A DNA stretch of 64,000 nt from Polynucleobacter meluiroseus (GTDB lineage: Bacteria > Pseudomonadota > Gammaproteobacteria > Burkholderiales > Burkholderiaceae), in contig CAMCUP010000011.1 in the NCBI GenBank assembly GCA_945878885.1, positions 1 through 64,000 of the forward strand, given 5' to 3'. How positions within the stretch are numbered: the first letter of the stretch is position 1; each line of letters begins with the position of its first letter. Positions 9,072 to 18,192 of this stretch are shown piece after piece. The notes beneath the pieces were generated by a model. That model was given only the letters and a program-made list of their open reading frames with translations. It was not told the origin of the DNA and did no database searches. Position numbers and translations under genes: made by a program.

Positions 9072-10496
9072 CTAGGTGAGACGCGCTAAAATTTTCTGGT
9101 GAACTCCACCAAATCCGCCATTACTCATCACCAAAATATGGTCGCCCGGCTTAGCCTCGGCCACAACAGCTGTAACAAGTTGATCTAGTTCTGTAAAAAC
9201 CAATGCTTTCGGTAAAACGTTTGCTGAACCCTTTTCAGCTCCTAGCGCCTGATTAAGGGGTGCAAGTGCCGCATTTAAATCCCAGCCGAGCGCCTCTTTA
9301 TCTGAGGTAGCACCATAAGCAAAAACATGATCGGCCAAACTTAAACTTGCAGGTAATTGGGCTTTCATCACGCCTAATTTCATGGTGTTTGAACGTGGCT
9401 CCAGTACCGCCAAAATACGCGCTTGACCCACACGTCGACGCAAACCATCAAGGGTGGTGGCTATAGCTGTAGGGTGATGCGCAAAATCATCGTAGACCGT
9501 AATGTTCTTTTTTATACCAAGCAGCTCTAAGCGCCGTTTAACATTACGAAAAGTACTTAATGCTCGCGTTGCATCAGTGGGACTAATGCCAATATGATGG
9601 GCTGCTGCAATTGCTGCTAAAGCGTTAAGTTGATTGTGCGTGCCCATCACACCAGAATTTTCTGCCCATACAAGCTGCGCCACTGGCTGGCCTTGATGCA
9701 GAACAGTGAATGCATCTTGGGCTTGGGGAAATAATGACCAGTTAAGCTGACTATCGACGCCAAACCCTTCTACTGGAGACCAAACGCCTCGTTGCAATAC
9801 CCGCTCTAAGGCTGGCTCGCCTGCGTTAACAACAATCAATCCGGTACTTGGCACAGTTCTCACTAAGTGATGAAACTGGGTTTCAATGGCTGCTAAGTCA
9901 GTGAAAATATCGGCGTGATCAAATTCCAAATTATTGAGCAAGGCAGTACGTGGGTGGTAATGGACAAATTTACTGCGCTTATCAAAAAATGCTGTGTCAT
10001 ATTCATCGGCCTCAATCACAAAAAATTGTCCAGCGCCTAACCGAGCTGAGACCGTGAAATTAAGCGGAACGCCGCCGATTAAATAGCCTGGTTCACGGCC
10101 ATTGCTGTCTAAGATCCAAGCCAACATAGCTGCTGTTGTGGTTTTACCGTGAGTGCCGGCCACCGCCAATAAATGTTGCCCTGCCAGCACCTGTTCGCCT
10201 AACCATTGCGGGCCAGAGGTATAAGCAAGGCCTTGATTCATAATCGCTTCCATCAGCGGGTTGCCACGAGAAACAACATTGCCAATCACAAATAAATCGG
10301 GCTTAGACTTAAGCTGTAATAATTGGTCGGGAGAGTATCCTTCAATCAATTCGATACCTTGCGCCTCTAGCTGTGTGCTCATCGGCGGATAGACATTGGC
10401 ATCGCAGCCTGTGACTTGATGTCCGCACTGCCTTGCAATTGCTGCAATGCCGCCCATGAAAGTACCGCAAATGCCCAAGATGTGAATATGCATCAC
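9072..10496 (-). CDS. mpl: UDP-N-acetylmuramate:L-alanyl-gamma-D-glutamyl-meso-diaminopimelate ligase
   Basis: Mpl re-attaches murein tripeptide to UDP-MurNAc in cell-wall recycling. The 474-aa Mur ligase starts HIHILGICGTFMGG, has the ATP-binding loop AVAGTHGKTTT near residue 115, and the Mpl-type EADEYDTAFFDKRSKF segment. The C-terminal Mur domain includes DDFAHHPTAI. The first codon is one of two adjacent ATGs. An AmpD-type amidase in the same recycling pathway is encoded at 21437-22222. Confidence 0.93.
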   Translation of the reverse strand: MMHIHILGICGTFMGGIAAIARQCGHQVTGCDANVYPPMSTQLEAQGIELIEGYSPDQLLQLKSKPDLFVIGNVVSRGNPLMEAIMNQGLAYTSGPQWLGEQVLAGQHLLAVAGTHGKTTTAAMLAWILDSNGREPGYLIGGVPLNFTVSARLGAGQFFVIEADEYDTAFFDKRSKFVHYHPRTALLNNLEFDHADIFTDLAAIETQFHHLVRTVPSTGLIVVNAGEPALERVLQRGVWSPVEGFGVDSQLNWSLFPQAQDAFTVLHQGQPVAQLVWAENSGVMGTHNQLNALAAIAAAHHIGISPTDATRALSTFRNVKRRLELLGIKKNITVYDDFAHHPTAIATTLDGLRRRVGQARILAVLEPRSNTMKLGVMKAQLPASLSLADHVFAYGATSDKEALGWDLNAALAPLNQALGAEKGSANVLPKALVFTELDQLVTAVVAEAKPGDHILVMSNGGFGGVHQKILARLT

Positions 10497-10521
10497 TGAA
10501 TTTTAGCTAAGGAGAGCTGGT

Positions 10522-11061
10522 GTGAGTCAAAGAATGAACCGAAGACAGTGGCTAAGTGTGGCACTGATTGCCATTATTGCCCTTTTGGCCGGAATTGGAA
10601 CTTCGCGCTGGTTGGCTGAAAATCGTTTAAGTAGCGACCCCAATGCGCAAGCTTTTTTTCAGCATGGTTGGCTTATGCCCGATGGTCAGGCACTCAACCC
10701 AGCAATCTGGCAAAACCGTTTAGTACTAGTTAATTTTTGGGCATCTTGGTGCCCGCCCTGTGTGGCTGAAATGCCTGCCTTAGACCAACTGAGTCAAGAT
10801 TTAACGCAACGCCAAGTAATTTTTATTGGTGTTGGCATTGATTCGCCAAGTAATATTCGTGAATTTTTATTGAAAACCCCTGTTTCCTACCCAATCGTGA
10901 TTGGTGGCATGGAAGGCAGCCAAATTGGTAAATCTCTTGGCAATACTCAGGGGGCACTACCTTTTACCGTAATTATCGACTCAAAAGGACAAATTATTTA
11001 TCGAAAACTGGGTAAGATAGATGAAGATGAAATTAAAAGCGTAATTTTAAAAGCACTTTAA
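10522..11061 (+). CDS. TlpA/ResA-family thiol:disulfide oxidoreductase
   Basis: A membrane-anchored periplasmic thioredoxin of 179 aa. One N-terminal span (near residues 10-27, WLSVALIAIIALLAG) acts as signal anchor. The redox motif is WCPPC in NFWASWCPPCVAEMPAL, and the cis-proline loop is ALPFTVIID. Such proteins reduce disulfides, often for cytochrome c maturation. The start is a GTG preceded by AAGGAG at good spacing. It diverges from mpl with 25 bases between the two starts. Confidence 0.88.
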   Translation: MSQRMNRRQWLSVALIAIIALLAGIGTSRWLAENRLSSDPNAQAFFQHGWLMPDGQALNPAIWQNRLVLVNFWASWCPPCVAEMPALDQLSQDLTQRQVIFIGVGIDSPSNIREFLLKTPVSYPIVIGGMEGSQIGKSLGNTQGALPFTVIIDSKGQIIYRKLGKIDEDEIKSVILKAL

Positions 11062-11198
11062 TCAAAATTAGCTTACTTTAGTGTATTTTATTCAACTTGA
11101 GCTTTCCCATGTCTCAATCTGCTTCTGTGAATATTTTTAACCTTTTACGCTAACTAGTACTATTTTTTGAGCTCAAAAGGGTATACTTTCCCGGTGAT

Positions 11199-11221
11199 AA
11201 AGGCTGATTTGCAGCCTTTTT
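11199..11221 (+). terminator. Rho-independent terminator-like hairpin after the TlpA-type gene
   Basis: AAAGGCTG (11199-11206) and CAGCCTTT (11212-11219) form an 8-bp stem with a 5-base loop, followed by a short T run. It lies about 140 bases after the oxidoreductase stop and just upstream of aroQ. Because it sits so close to aroQ it could also act in the aroQ leader. Confidence 0.6.
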
Positions 11222-11251
11222 ATCTTTAAGTGCATCTAAAAGTTGTTATTT

Positions 11252-11710
11252 ATGTCAAAAAAACCATTAATTCTCGTTATTCAGGGTCCTAACCTTAATT
11301 TATTAGGTACCCGTGAACCTTCAGTTTACGGTTCAACGAGCTTAAATGAGATTCACGCTAAGCTTAGTTTAATTGCAAATGCTGCTGGTATTGGCCTAGA
11401 GACCTATCAAAGCAATCATGAGGGCGAGTTAATCGATCGCATTCAAAAGGCCAAACAAGATGGAGTTGATTTTATTTTAATTAATCCAGGTGGTTTTACC
11501 CACACTAGCGTTGCCTTACGTGATGCCTTGGCAGGTGTGGCAATTCCCTTTATTGAAGTGCATTTGTCCAATATTCATCAGCGCGAAGCGTTTCGTAAGC
11601 ACTCTTATCTATCTGATATTGCCACCGGCGTTATTTGTGGTCTTGGTCCTATTGGCTATGAGTTAGCCCTCAAAGCGGCTGGGCAACACCTTAACTTGCC
11701 AACCCAATAA
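11252..11710 (+). CDS. aroQ: 3-dehydroquinate dehydratase, type II
   Basis: AroQ dehydrates 3-dehydroquinate to 3-dehydroshikimate in the shikimate pathway. The 152-aa product carries [17 protein letters not shown] with the catalytic lid residues, [11 protein letters not shown], and the catalytic His in [14 protein letters not shown]. The frame also has a TTG three codons upstream (11243), but the ATG at 11252 gives the usual [11 protein letters not shown] start. It is followed by accB, accC and prmA, a conserved betaproteobacterial order. Confidence 0.95.
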   Translation: MSKKPLILVIQGPNLNLLGTREPSVYGSTSLNEIHAKLSLIANAAGIGLETYQSNHEGELIDRIQKAKQDGVDFILINPGGFTHTSVALRDALAGVAIPFIEVHLSNIHQREAFRKHSYLSDIATGVICGLGPIGYELALKAAGQHLNLPTQ

Positions 11711-11788
11711 GAGCCAATTAAATGATTGGTCTAAGCACGCAATGTCTTTTAATCTCAGTTACACCTTATTTAAGTAAGTAGAAGGAAA

Positions 11789-12283
11789 ATGGCGATGGAT
11801 CTAAGAAAACTGAAAACCTTAATCGATCTGGTTTCCGAATCGGGTATTTCTGAATTAGAAGTGAACGAAGGCGAAGATCGCGTGCGCATTGTGAATGCGC
11901 GTGAGCCCCAAGCCCACCATCCGCAAATGATTAGCCACCCCTCTGCCAACATCAATCTACCTCAGGCAAACCCTGCGAGTAATACCAATCTAGATATAAA
12001 TTCAAGCAGTGGTCAGATGCAAGATGACGCTCCTGCCCTTGAGCCCGAAGGTGTTATTGCCCGCTCACCCATGGTAGGCACTTTTTACCGTGCACCAAAT
12101 CCAGAATCGCCTAATTTTGTACAAGTGGGTGATCGTGTCACAGTTGGCCAAACCCTGTGCATCATCGAAGCCATGAAATTGCTAAATGAAATTGAAGCCG
12201 AAACTGCCGGTGTGATTAAACAAATTTTGTGCGAAAACGGCCAAGGGGTTGAGTATGATCAACCCCTCTTTGTAATTGTTTAA
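11789..12283 (+). CDS. accB: Biotin carboxyl carrier protein of acetyl-CoA carboxylase
   Basis: AccB carries the biotin that is carboxylated by AccC in fatty-acid synthesis. The 164-aa product has an N-terminal helix ([20 protein letters not shown]), a low-complexity Pro/Asn/Ser linker near residues 45-85, and a C-terminal biotinyl domain with the modified Lys in EAMKL. A GAAGGA ribosome site precedes ATG 11789; a second in-frame ATG lies two codons further. accC follows after 20 bases. Confidence 0.96.
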   Translation: MAMDLRKLKTLIDLVSESGISELEVNEGEDRVRIVNAREPQAHHPQMISHPSANINLPQANPASNTNLDINSSSGQMQDDAPALEPEGVIARSPMVGTFYRAPNPESPNFVQVGDRVTVGQTLCIIEAMKLLNEIEAETAGVIKQILCENGQGVEYDQPLFVIV

Positions 12284-12303
12284 TTTACTTTTCCGAAACG
12301 CAT

Positions 12304-13668
12304 ATGTTTGACAAAATTCTGATTGCCAATCGCGGAGAGATTGCCCTACGCATTCAGCGCGCCTGTCGCGAGCTCGGCATTAAAACTGTGGTGGTTTACT
12401 CAGTTGCTGATAAAGAGGCAAAGTATGTCAAATTAGCTGATGAAGCGGTTTGTATAGGGCCTGCGCCCTCGCCATTAAGTTATCTCAATATGCCGGCAAT
12501 TATTTCAGCGGCAGAAGTAACAGATGCCGAAGCAATTCATCCGGGTTATGGTTTTCTTTCTGAAAATGCTGATTTTGCTGAACGAGTTGAAAAATCAGGT
12601 TTTGCATTTATTGGTCCACGGCCCGAAACAATTCGCTTAATGGGCGATAAAGTGTCTGCTAAACGGGCGATGATTAAAGCTGGCGTACCTTGTGTGCCGG
12701 GTTCAGATGGTGCGCTACCGGACAACCCAAAAGAAATTATTGCTGCTGCTAAACGCGTTGGCTATCCTGTCATCATTAAAGCTGCTGGCGGTGGTGGTGG
12801 TCGAGGCATGCGCGTCGTACACACCGAAGCAGCACTTATCAATGCCGTTAACATGACACGTGAAGAGGCGGGCCGAGCTTTTGGTAATCCTGAAGTCTAT
12901 CTTGAGAAATTTCTGGAGAAGCCCCGCCACATTGAAATTCAAGTTTTGGCTGATACCTATGGCAATGCAGTTTGGCTGGGTGAGCGAGATTGCTCTATGC
13001 AACGCCGTCACCAAAAAATTCTGGAGGAAGCTCCAGCCCCCGGGATTGACCGCCGTTTAATCGCAAAAATTGGCGAACGCTGTGCCGAGGCCTGTAAAAA
13101 AATGGGTTACCGTGGTGCCGGCACCTTTGAATTTTTATTTGAGAATGGTGAATTCTTTTTTATTGAAATGAATACCCGTATACAAGTTGAGCATCCTGTC
13201 ACCGAAATGATTACTGGCATTGATATTGTGCAAGAACAAATTCGTATTGCAGCTGGTTTAAAATTAGCCTTTCGTCAAAAAGAGATTGTTTTTCAAGGTC
13301 ACGCCATTGAATGTCGTCTCAATGCCGAAGATCCATTCAAATTTACGCCCAGTCCTGGCCGGATTCAATCTTGGCATATGCCAGGCGGTCCTGGTATTCG
13401 TGTTGATTCTCATGCCTACAGTGGGTACATGGTTCCGCCCAATTATGATTCAATGATTGGCAAGTTAATTTCTTATGGAAAAACTCGCGAGCAAGCGATT
13501 CGTCGCATGCGCATTGCCTTATCTGAAATGGTTATCGATGGTATTCAAACGAATGTTCCCCTGCACCGCGAGTTAATGCTGGATCCCAATTTTGTAGAGG
13601 GTGGTACGAGCATTCACTATTTGGAACATCGCCTTGAGGAACAAGCAGCAAGCCGCGGCAAAAGTTAA
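12304..13668 (+). CDS. accC: Acetyl-CoA carboxylase biotin carboxylase subunit
   Basis: AccC carboxylates AccB-biotin using ATP and bicarbonate. The 454-aa product begins [15 protein letters not shown], has the glycine-rich ATP-grasp loop [12 protein letters not shown] near residue 160, the [12 protein letters not shown] segment, and the metal-binding [14 protein letters not shown] motif. Length and motifs are as expected. It forms an operon with accB and the prmA fusion gene, which starts two bases after its stop. Confidence 0.97.
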   Translation: MFDKILIANRGEIALRIQRACRELGIKTVVVYSVADKEAKYVKLADEAVCIGPAPSPLSYLNMPAIISAAEVTDAEAIHPGYGFLSENADFAERVEKSGFAFIGPRPETIRLMGDKVSAKRAMIKAGVPCVPGSDGALPDNPKEIIAAAKRVGYPVIIKAAGGGGGRGMRVVHTEAALINAVNMTREEAGRAFGNPEVYLEKFLEKPRHIEIQVLADTYGNAVWLGERDCSMQRRHQKILEEAPAPGIDRRLIAKIGERCAEACKKMGYRGAGTFEFLFENGEFFFIEMNTRIQVEHPVTEMITGIDIVQEQIRIAAGLKLAFRQKEIVFQGHAIECRLNAEDPFKFTPSPGRIQSWHMPGGPGIRVDSHAYSGYMVPPNYDSMIGKLISYGKTREQAIRRMRIALSEMVIDGIQTNVPLHRELMLDPNFVEGGTSIHYLEHRLEEQAASRGKS

Positions 13669-13670
13669 TC

Positions 13671-15203
13671 GTGTCTTACTGTGAACTCATTTTCATGGTG
13701 GCAGCTGAAACTGCCGAGCCTCTTGGTGATGCTTTGCTTGAATTGGGTGCCCTAGCAGTTACTGTCGAAGACGCGGCTGCAGGTGGCTATGATGAAAGCC
13801 CCCTTTACGGCGAACCCGGCCTAGTACCAGATTTGCAAGCGTGGGAACGCTCAACAGTTACAGCGCTCTTGCCGGCTAGTGGTGGTGATGCCCAGATAGT
13901 GCGCACAGATATCTACGAGACATTAACGACAGCAGGCTTTATGCTTGCGCAGCCCATCGTAAAACTAGTTGCTGAACAAGATTGGGTACGCCTCACGCAA
14001 AGTCAATTTGACCCAATTCAAATCGGTCGACGGATTTGGATCGTGCCATCGTGGCATGAGGCTCCAGTAGCTACAAATGCAATTCGCTTAGCGCTTGACC
14101 CTGGCCTCGCCTTTGGAACTGGCAGTCACCCCACCACACGACTTTGTTTGGAATGGCTAGAAAATCAATTTAATTTACAGCAACGTAGTCTATTAGATTA
14201 CGGCTGCGGTTCTGGCATTTTGGCCATTGCGGCAAAAAAATTGGGGTGCGAACCTGTGTTGGGCGTTGATATCGATCCCCAGGCGATTATTGCTGCCACC
14301 AGTAACGCTGAAATCAACCAAGTGGCTGTGCAATTTCTTTTGCCAGACAATCCAAGTTCTGGCGCATCTGTACCAAGCCAATTTGATATCGTCATGGCAA
14401 ATATTTTGGCCAACCCATTACAAGTGCTAGCTCCTTTGCTGATCTCGCGCTTGCGTCCCGGCGGGCATTTGATTCTTTCAGGCATCTTAGCGCGACAAAC
14501 TACTGAAATTTGTGCCACCTATAGCCAATGGCTAACGCTCACAGTTGCAGGTGAAAGTGAAGGCTGGATTTGTTTACATGGTATCTTGCCACAACCCCTT
14601 TCTGCATCCTTCCCTAATCAGCGGCTTAGGCTTAGTAAGCCCAAAAAAAAATGGCCCCTGTATGCCTTAGTAATTAGTTTGCTAGTTTTATTTTTACTCG
14701 TAATGGGTGCCCATTTTTTTAGAACGTCTTTGCTGCGCTCGCTAGCACCGCGGCAAGATGAAAAAGTAAATTTAGTCAGCAGCACTGCTTTCTCGGCATT
14801 TTTAGGTCTTGATAAAACGCTCTGCAAATTATTCCCCTGCAAGAAGGTGCCAATTCAAGTGTTTGAGGCGTGGAAAATTGATTCTGCCAGTTTGGGCATG
14901 GAAAATAAAAATAATGCCTCTACGGGCGCTGAAATCACCGCGATTATGTCTTTTGAATTACAAAATCGCTTTGCCTTACCAGTTGCATGGCCAAACTTAG
15001 AGCTCACGCTAACTGATACCGCTGAAAACAGCCTCACTCGGATTGAGTTACAACCCGCAGTTTGGCTTCCGCCTACTTATCAAACTAGCCATCCCGATTA
15101 TTTAGCAATCGGGGCACCAGCTAACTTGCAGATAAATTGTTCAGTGCCCTTAAAGTTACCAGCTCAAGCTGCAGGCTATCGCTTGCGTATTTTGTATCCT
15201 TAA
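13671..15203 (+). CDS. prmA: Fused ribosomal protein L11 methyltransferase (PrmA) and DUF3426 membrane domain
   Basis: Residues 1 to about 305 are PrmA, which trimethylates ribosomal protein L11: it shows GTGSHPTTRLCLEWL, the SAM motif LLDYGCGSGILAIAA, and the NILANPL catalytic loop, ending in GWICLHG. The same frame then continues through a basic linker, one membrane span (near 325-345, YALVISLLVLFLLVMGAHFF) and a DUF3426 domain marked by CKLFPCKKVP. In related bacteria, as I recall, these are two adjacent genes and the second begins with a zinc ribbon; here that ribbon is absent and the ORF is continuous for 510 codons. The start is GTG, two bases after accC. The symbol covers the PrmA part only. 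Confidence 0.9.
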   Translation: MSYCELIFMVAAETAEPLGDALLELGALAVTVEDAAAGGYDESPLYGEPGLVPDLQAWERSTVTALLPASGGDAQIVRTDIYETLTTAGFMLAQPIVKLVAEQDWVRLTQSQFDPIQIGRRIWIVPSWHEAPVATNAIRLALDPGLAFGTGSHPTTRLCLEWLENQFNLQQRSLLDYGCGSGILAIAAKKLGCEPVLGVDIDPQAIIAATSNAEINQVAVQFLLPDNPSSGASVPSQFDIVMANILANPLQVLAPLLISRLRPGGHLILSGILARQTTEICATYSQWLTLTVAGESEGWICLHGILPQPLSASFPNQRLRLSKPKKKWPLYALVISLLVLFLLVMGAHFFRTSLLRSLAPRQDEKVNLVSSTAFSAFLGLDKTLCKLFPCKKVPIQVFEAWKIDSASLGMENKNNASTGAEITAIMSFELQNRFALPVAWPNLELTLTDTAENSLTRIELQPAVWLPPTYQTSHPDYLAIGAPANLQINCSVPLKLPAQAAGYRLRILYP

Positions 15204-15236
15204 TTTTTTCATCTTCTTTTATGCAGAAAGTACAAC

Positions 15237-16196
15237 ATGGCTAGTTTGATTTGTGGTTCGGTGGCCTACGACACCATCATGAACTTTGAGGGGCGCTTTC
15301 AGGAACAAATTTTGCCTGATCAAATTCATATTTTGAATATCGCCTTCCTAGTGCCGAAGATGCGCCGTGAATTTGGTGGTTGTGCCGGTAATATCGCCTA
15401 CAACCTAAAACTATTGGGCGGTGAACCTATTATTATGGCTGCCGTTGGCGGTGATGCTAAGCCTTACCTTGAGCGCTTCAGTGCACTTCAAATTGATGCT
15501 AGCCATATTCGTGAAATACCTGCGGCTTTTACAGCGCAAGCAATGATTACAACAGATCTTGCCAATAATCAAATTACCGCATTTCATCCTGGAGCAATGA
15601 ATGATTCGCACCTTAATACGGTGGCGCAAGTTTTAGAGCAACGCCGTCAAGTACAAAAACCCTTACCCACCTTAGGCATCGTTGCCCCCGATGGTCGGCA
15701 GGGTATGTGGGAGCATTGCCATCAACTGGCTCAAGCACAAATTCCTTTTATTTTTGATCCTGGCCAAGGCTTGCCAATGTTTGATGGTAAAGAACTGCTT
15801 GAATTAAGTGCTCTCGCTAGTTATTTAGCGGTGAATGATTATGAAGGTGAGATGCTTGCGCTACGCACTGGTATGCCACTGAAGCAATTAGCTGAACGCG
15901 TTAAAGCTTTAATAGTGACCAAAGGTGCTGCTGGAGCAAGCATTTTTACCAATGGCAAGGAAATTGCAATTCCGGTCGTCAATGCAGCGCAATTGATCGA
16001 CCCAACAGGTTGTGGCGATGCTTTTCGAGCCGGCTTGCTGTATGGCCTAAATCAAGGCATGGATTGGGAAACTACCGGTAAATTAGCCAGCCTGATGGGT
16101 TCAATCAAAATTGCCCATCAAGGCCCACAAAATCATCGCCAAACAACGGCTGAAATTGCTGACTTATTTACCAAAGCCTTTGGCTATCGCTATTAA
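15237..16196 (+). CDS. PfkB-family carbohydrate/nucleoside kinase
   Basis: A 319-aa ribokinase-fold sugar or nucleoside kinase. Substrate-binding GGCAGNIAYNLKLLGG lies near residue 45 and the C-terminal signature DPTGCGDAFRAGLLYG, with the catalytic Asp and anion hole, near 255. The N-terminal part resembles the adenosine-kinase-like PfkB group common in betaproteobacteria, but the substrate cannot be told from sequence. It follows the prmA fusion gene after 33 bases and may share its transcript. Confidence 0.87.
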   Translation: MASLICGSVAYDTIMNFEGRFQEQILPDQIHILNIAFLVPKMRREFGGCAGNIAYNLKLLGGEPIIMAAVGGDAKPYLERFSALQIDASHIREIPAAFTAQAMITTDLANNQITAFHPGAMNDSHLNTVAQVLEQRRQVQKPLPTLGIVAPDGRQGMWEHCHQLAQAQIPFIFDPGQGLPMFDGKELLELSALASYLAVNDYEGEMLALRTGMPLKQLAERVKALIVTKGAAGASIFTNGKEIAIPVVNAAQLIDPTGCGDAFRAGLLYGLNQGMDWETTGKLASLMGSIKIAHQGPQNHRQTTAEIADLFTKAFGYRY

Positions 16197-16216
16197 TTAA
16201 AAACAATTAGCCCAAT

Positions 16217-16239
16217 AAAAAGGGGTCCCGAAGGACCCC
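16217..16239 (-). terminator. Strong intrinsic terminator of the H1-like gene
   Basis: Read on the minus strand, GGGGTCC and GGACCCC make a 7-bp GC-rich stem closed by the stable loop TTCG, followed by TTTTT. It is placed to end transcripts of the minus-strand H1-like gene. The same stem could act weakly for the plus-strand kinase gene, which has no T tract on its side. Confidence 0.85.
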
Positions 16240-16282
16240 ATCCAAGTAACTATACGTCCATGAGCGTCAGAAAACTTGAAGC

Positions 16283-16416
16283 CTAAGGACGGCTACCGGT
16301 TGGGAAGGGCCAGGCAGCTGCAGGATTCAACGCAGTTTGCGTTGACGCTGCAGCTGGTTTAGCCACGGGCTTTTTTACTGCTGAGCCCGTTTTCTTCTTG
16401 GCGGCAGGTTTTTTAG
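16283..16416 (-). pseudogene. Out-of-frame 3' continuation of the H1-like gene
   Basis: After the stop of the upstream ORF, the minus strand continues in another frame with a tail of the same composition: VTKKPAAKKKTGSAVKKP, then a Pro/Ala linker, then a tail ending AAAWPFPTGSRP and a TAG stop at 16283. The two parts would join if the run of nine A at the junction (complement of 16421-16429) had one more base. This may be a sequencing or natural indel, or a slippage site. It is probably the true C-terminus of the H1-like protein. Confidence 0.7.
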
Positions 16417-16620
16417 TTACTTTTTTTTTGCAGCTTTCTTCTTGGCTGCTTTTTTAGCAGGCTTTCTTTTTGCAGCTTTTTTGGCGGCTGGCTTCTTTTT
16501 GGCGGCTGGACGCTTTTTGGCGGCTGGACGCTTCTTAGCAGCTGGGCGCTTCTTAGCAGCTGGGCGCTTCTTAGCAGCTACTTTTTTCTTTGCAGCAGGT
16601 TTTTTCTTGGCCATGGCCAT
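16417..16620 (-). CDS. Histone H1-like lysine/alanine-rich DNA-binding protein
   Basis: The 67-aa ORF is almost only Lys, Ala, Pro and Arg, with tandem AAKKRP units, like bacterial H1-like nucleoid proteins (AlgP/HctA-type tails). Such proteins bind DNA non-specifically through charge. GAAGGAG stands seven bases before the ATG at 16620. The ORF ends in a run of nine A directly before TAA, and the sequence after it continues the same protein in another frame, so the natural product is probably about 112 aa. A strong terminator lies beyond that longer end, at 16217-16239, not near this stop. Confidence 0.8.
   Translation of the reverse strand: MAMAKKKPAAKKKVAAKKRPAAKKRPAAKKRPAAKKRPAAKKKPAAKKAAKRKPAKKAAKKKAAKKK
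16501..16572 (-). repeat. Four 18-bp tandem repeats inside the H1-like gene
   Basis: Four successive 18-base units run from 16501 to 16572, two of the type GGCGGCTGGACGCTTYTT and two identical units AGCAGCTGGGCGCTTCTT (plus-strand reading). Each encodes one AAKKRP hexapeptide. Copy number in such coding repeats often varies between strains. Confidence 0.9.
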
Positions 16621-16959
16621 AGTATTACTCCTTCAATGAAGTTTAAAACGAACTTCCGATTAAGAAGACCCGACCATTTAGCTTTGCCTTACCTTGCGGC
16701 ATTGCAGAACAAACGAGCGAGCCATTCATCGGCATGCGGCCTAATACACAATGCTGCACGCTAATGAATCTTGGAAAAAAAGCCGTAATCCTTGCGGATA
16801 ACGGCTTTTTAAATAGGTTGGAGAAAAGGGGAAGAGCCTTCCACATACCCAGTTGAAAGGGTTTTCGGAATTCTGTTTGGCTCAAATATCGACTGCTAAT
16901 ACTATTCAACCGGCTAATCTCCTATTCATCTGATTAGTACGCTTACAACCGTTTAGTAC
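16621..16959. other. Intergenic region between nrdB and the H1-like gene
   Basis: This 339-base stretch holds no convincing gene. An 88-codon minus-strand ORF (16643-16909) crosses a terminator hairpin and has no family features. The upstream part should contain the promoter of the H1-like gene, but I could not single out a convincing -35/-10 pair. Confidence 0.6.
16775..16810 (-). terminator. Intrinsic terminator downstream of nrdAB
   Basis: AAAAAGCCGT and ACGGCTTTTT flank a second small stem ATCC-TTGC-GGAT, giving a long hairpin with A and T tracts on both sides. It lies about 150 bases past the nrdB stop and is followed by T residues on both strands, so it could end transcripts from either side. 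Confidence 0.85.
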
Positions 16960-18150
16960 TTACTCCCAATTCAGCGCACCACCAGTTTGGTACTCAATAA
17001 CACGGGTCTCAAAAAAGTTACGTTCTTTTTTCAGATCAATCATTTCTGACATCCATGGAAATGGATTCTCTTCATTTGGGAACATAGAGTCAAGTCCTAT
17101 TTGCATACAACGACGATTACAGATGTATCGAAGGTAGCCTTTGAACATCGGCGCGTTCAATCCGAGCACCCCTCTTGGCATCGTATCTTCGGCATATCGG
17201 TACTCTAATTCAACCGCTTTTTCGAAGATGGTTTTAATCTCATCTTTGAACGCGGAAGTCCATAACTGCGGGTTCTCCAGCTTAATCTGATTAATTAAAT
17301 CGATGCCAAAATTACAATGCATTGACTCATCGCGCAAGATGTATTGATACTGCTCAGCAGCCCCCGTCATTTTGTTTTGACGACCCATTGCAAGTATTTG
17401 CGTAAAACCAACATAAAAGAATAAACCTTCCATTACGCAAGCAAAAACGATTAAAGATCGGAGCAATATTTGGTCGTTTTCTAATGTTCCAGTCTTAAAT
17501 GCAGGGTCAGTTAGGACATGAATATAGGGAATTAAGAACTCATCTTTGTCGCGAATGGAGGCAATTTCGTTGTACGCATTAAAAATTTCGCTCTGATCGA
17601 GGCCTAATGATTCAACAATATATTGGTAGGCATGGGTATGAATTGCCTCTTCAAATGCTTGACGCAAAAGATATTGGCGGCATTCTGGCGCAGTAATTTG
17701 ACGATAAGTGCCCAACACAATATTATTGGCAGCCAAAGAATCTGCAGTAGTAAAAAAGCCTAAATTACGCATAATAATTCTGCGTTCGTCGTCCGTTAGG
17801 CCATTGGGATCCTTCCAGAGCGCAATATCGCGATTCATATTGATCTCTTGCGGCATCCAATGATTAGCGCAACCTGCTAAATACTTTTCCCAAGCCCATT
17901 TGTATTTAAAAGGCACCAATTGATTGACATCGGTTGTGCCGTTAATCACCCGTTTATCAGCCACATTAACCCGCCGCGCAACTGCATCATCTTTGGCGGC
18001 CAGAGGCATTGCCACCTGTGGCGCTGCAATTGCGACCTCATCGGCCTTAAGTTGCGGTGACTCTACCCGCTTTACCTCAACTACCGTTGGCTGAGGGGCC
18101 AAACCCACCTTAGCTAGGGCTGGCGCAACATCCTCTTCCCAATTCAACAT
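16960..18150 (-). CDS. nrdB: Ribonucleoside-diphosphate reductase class Ia, beta subunit
   Basis: NrdB houses the diiron-tyrosyl radical cofactor that starts radical transfer to NrdA. The 396-aa product has the iron ligands in [13 protein letters not shown] near residue 170 and [12 protein letters not shown] near 280. About 50 N-terminal residues are a poorly conserved, Val/Ala-rich extension ahead of the core, which begins around residue 60. It lies 42 bases after nrdA, in one operon. Confidence 0.95.
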   Translation of the reverse strand: MLNWEEDVAPALAKVGLAPQPTVVEVKRVESPQLKADEVAIAAPQVAMPLAAKDDAVARRVNVADKRVINGTTDVNQLVPFKYKWAWEKYLAGCANHWMPQEINMNRDIALWKDPNGLTDDERRIIMRNLGFFTTADSLAANNIVLGTYRQITAPECRQYLLRQAFEEAIHTHAYQYIVESLGLDQSEIFNAYNEIASIRDKDEFLIPYIHVLTDPAFKTGTLENDQILLRSLIVFACVMEGLFFYVGFTQILAMGRQNKMTGAAEQYQYILRDESMHCNFGIDLINQIKLENPQLWTSAFKDEIKTIFEKAVELEYRYAEDTMPRGVLGLNAPMFKGYLRYICNRRCMQIGLDSMFPNEENPFPWMSEMIDLKKERNFFETRVIEYQTGGALNWE

Positions 18151-18192
18151 ATTCTTCTCCTTAATACATTCTTACTTGTTGTAAGCAGTGGC

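Noticed and set aside
9045-9075. Direct repeat AGAATAGACTA between mpl and the SDR gene
   Set aside because: Two short copies in a 58-base gap, with no symmetry or promoter relation. It is probably chance.
16501-16572. Four 18-bp tandem units as a possible CRISPR array
   Set aside because: The units are contiguous without spacers and encode AAKKRP in the H1-like gene. They are a coding repeat.
16643-16909. 88-codon minus-strand ORF between nrdB and the H1-like gene
   Set aside because: It runs through the terminator hairpin at 16775-16810, has no ribosome site and no family-like sequence. It is more likely chance.
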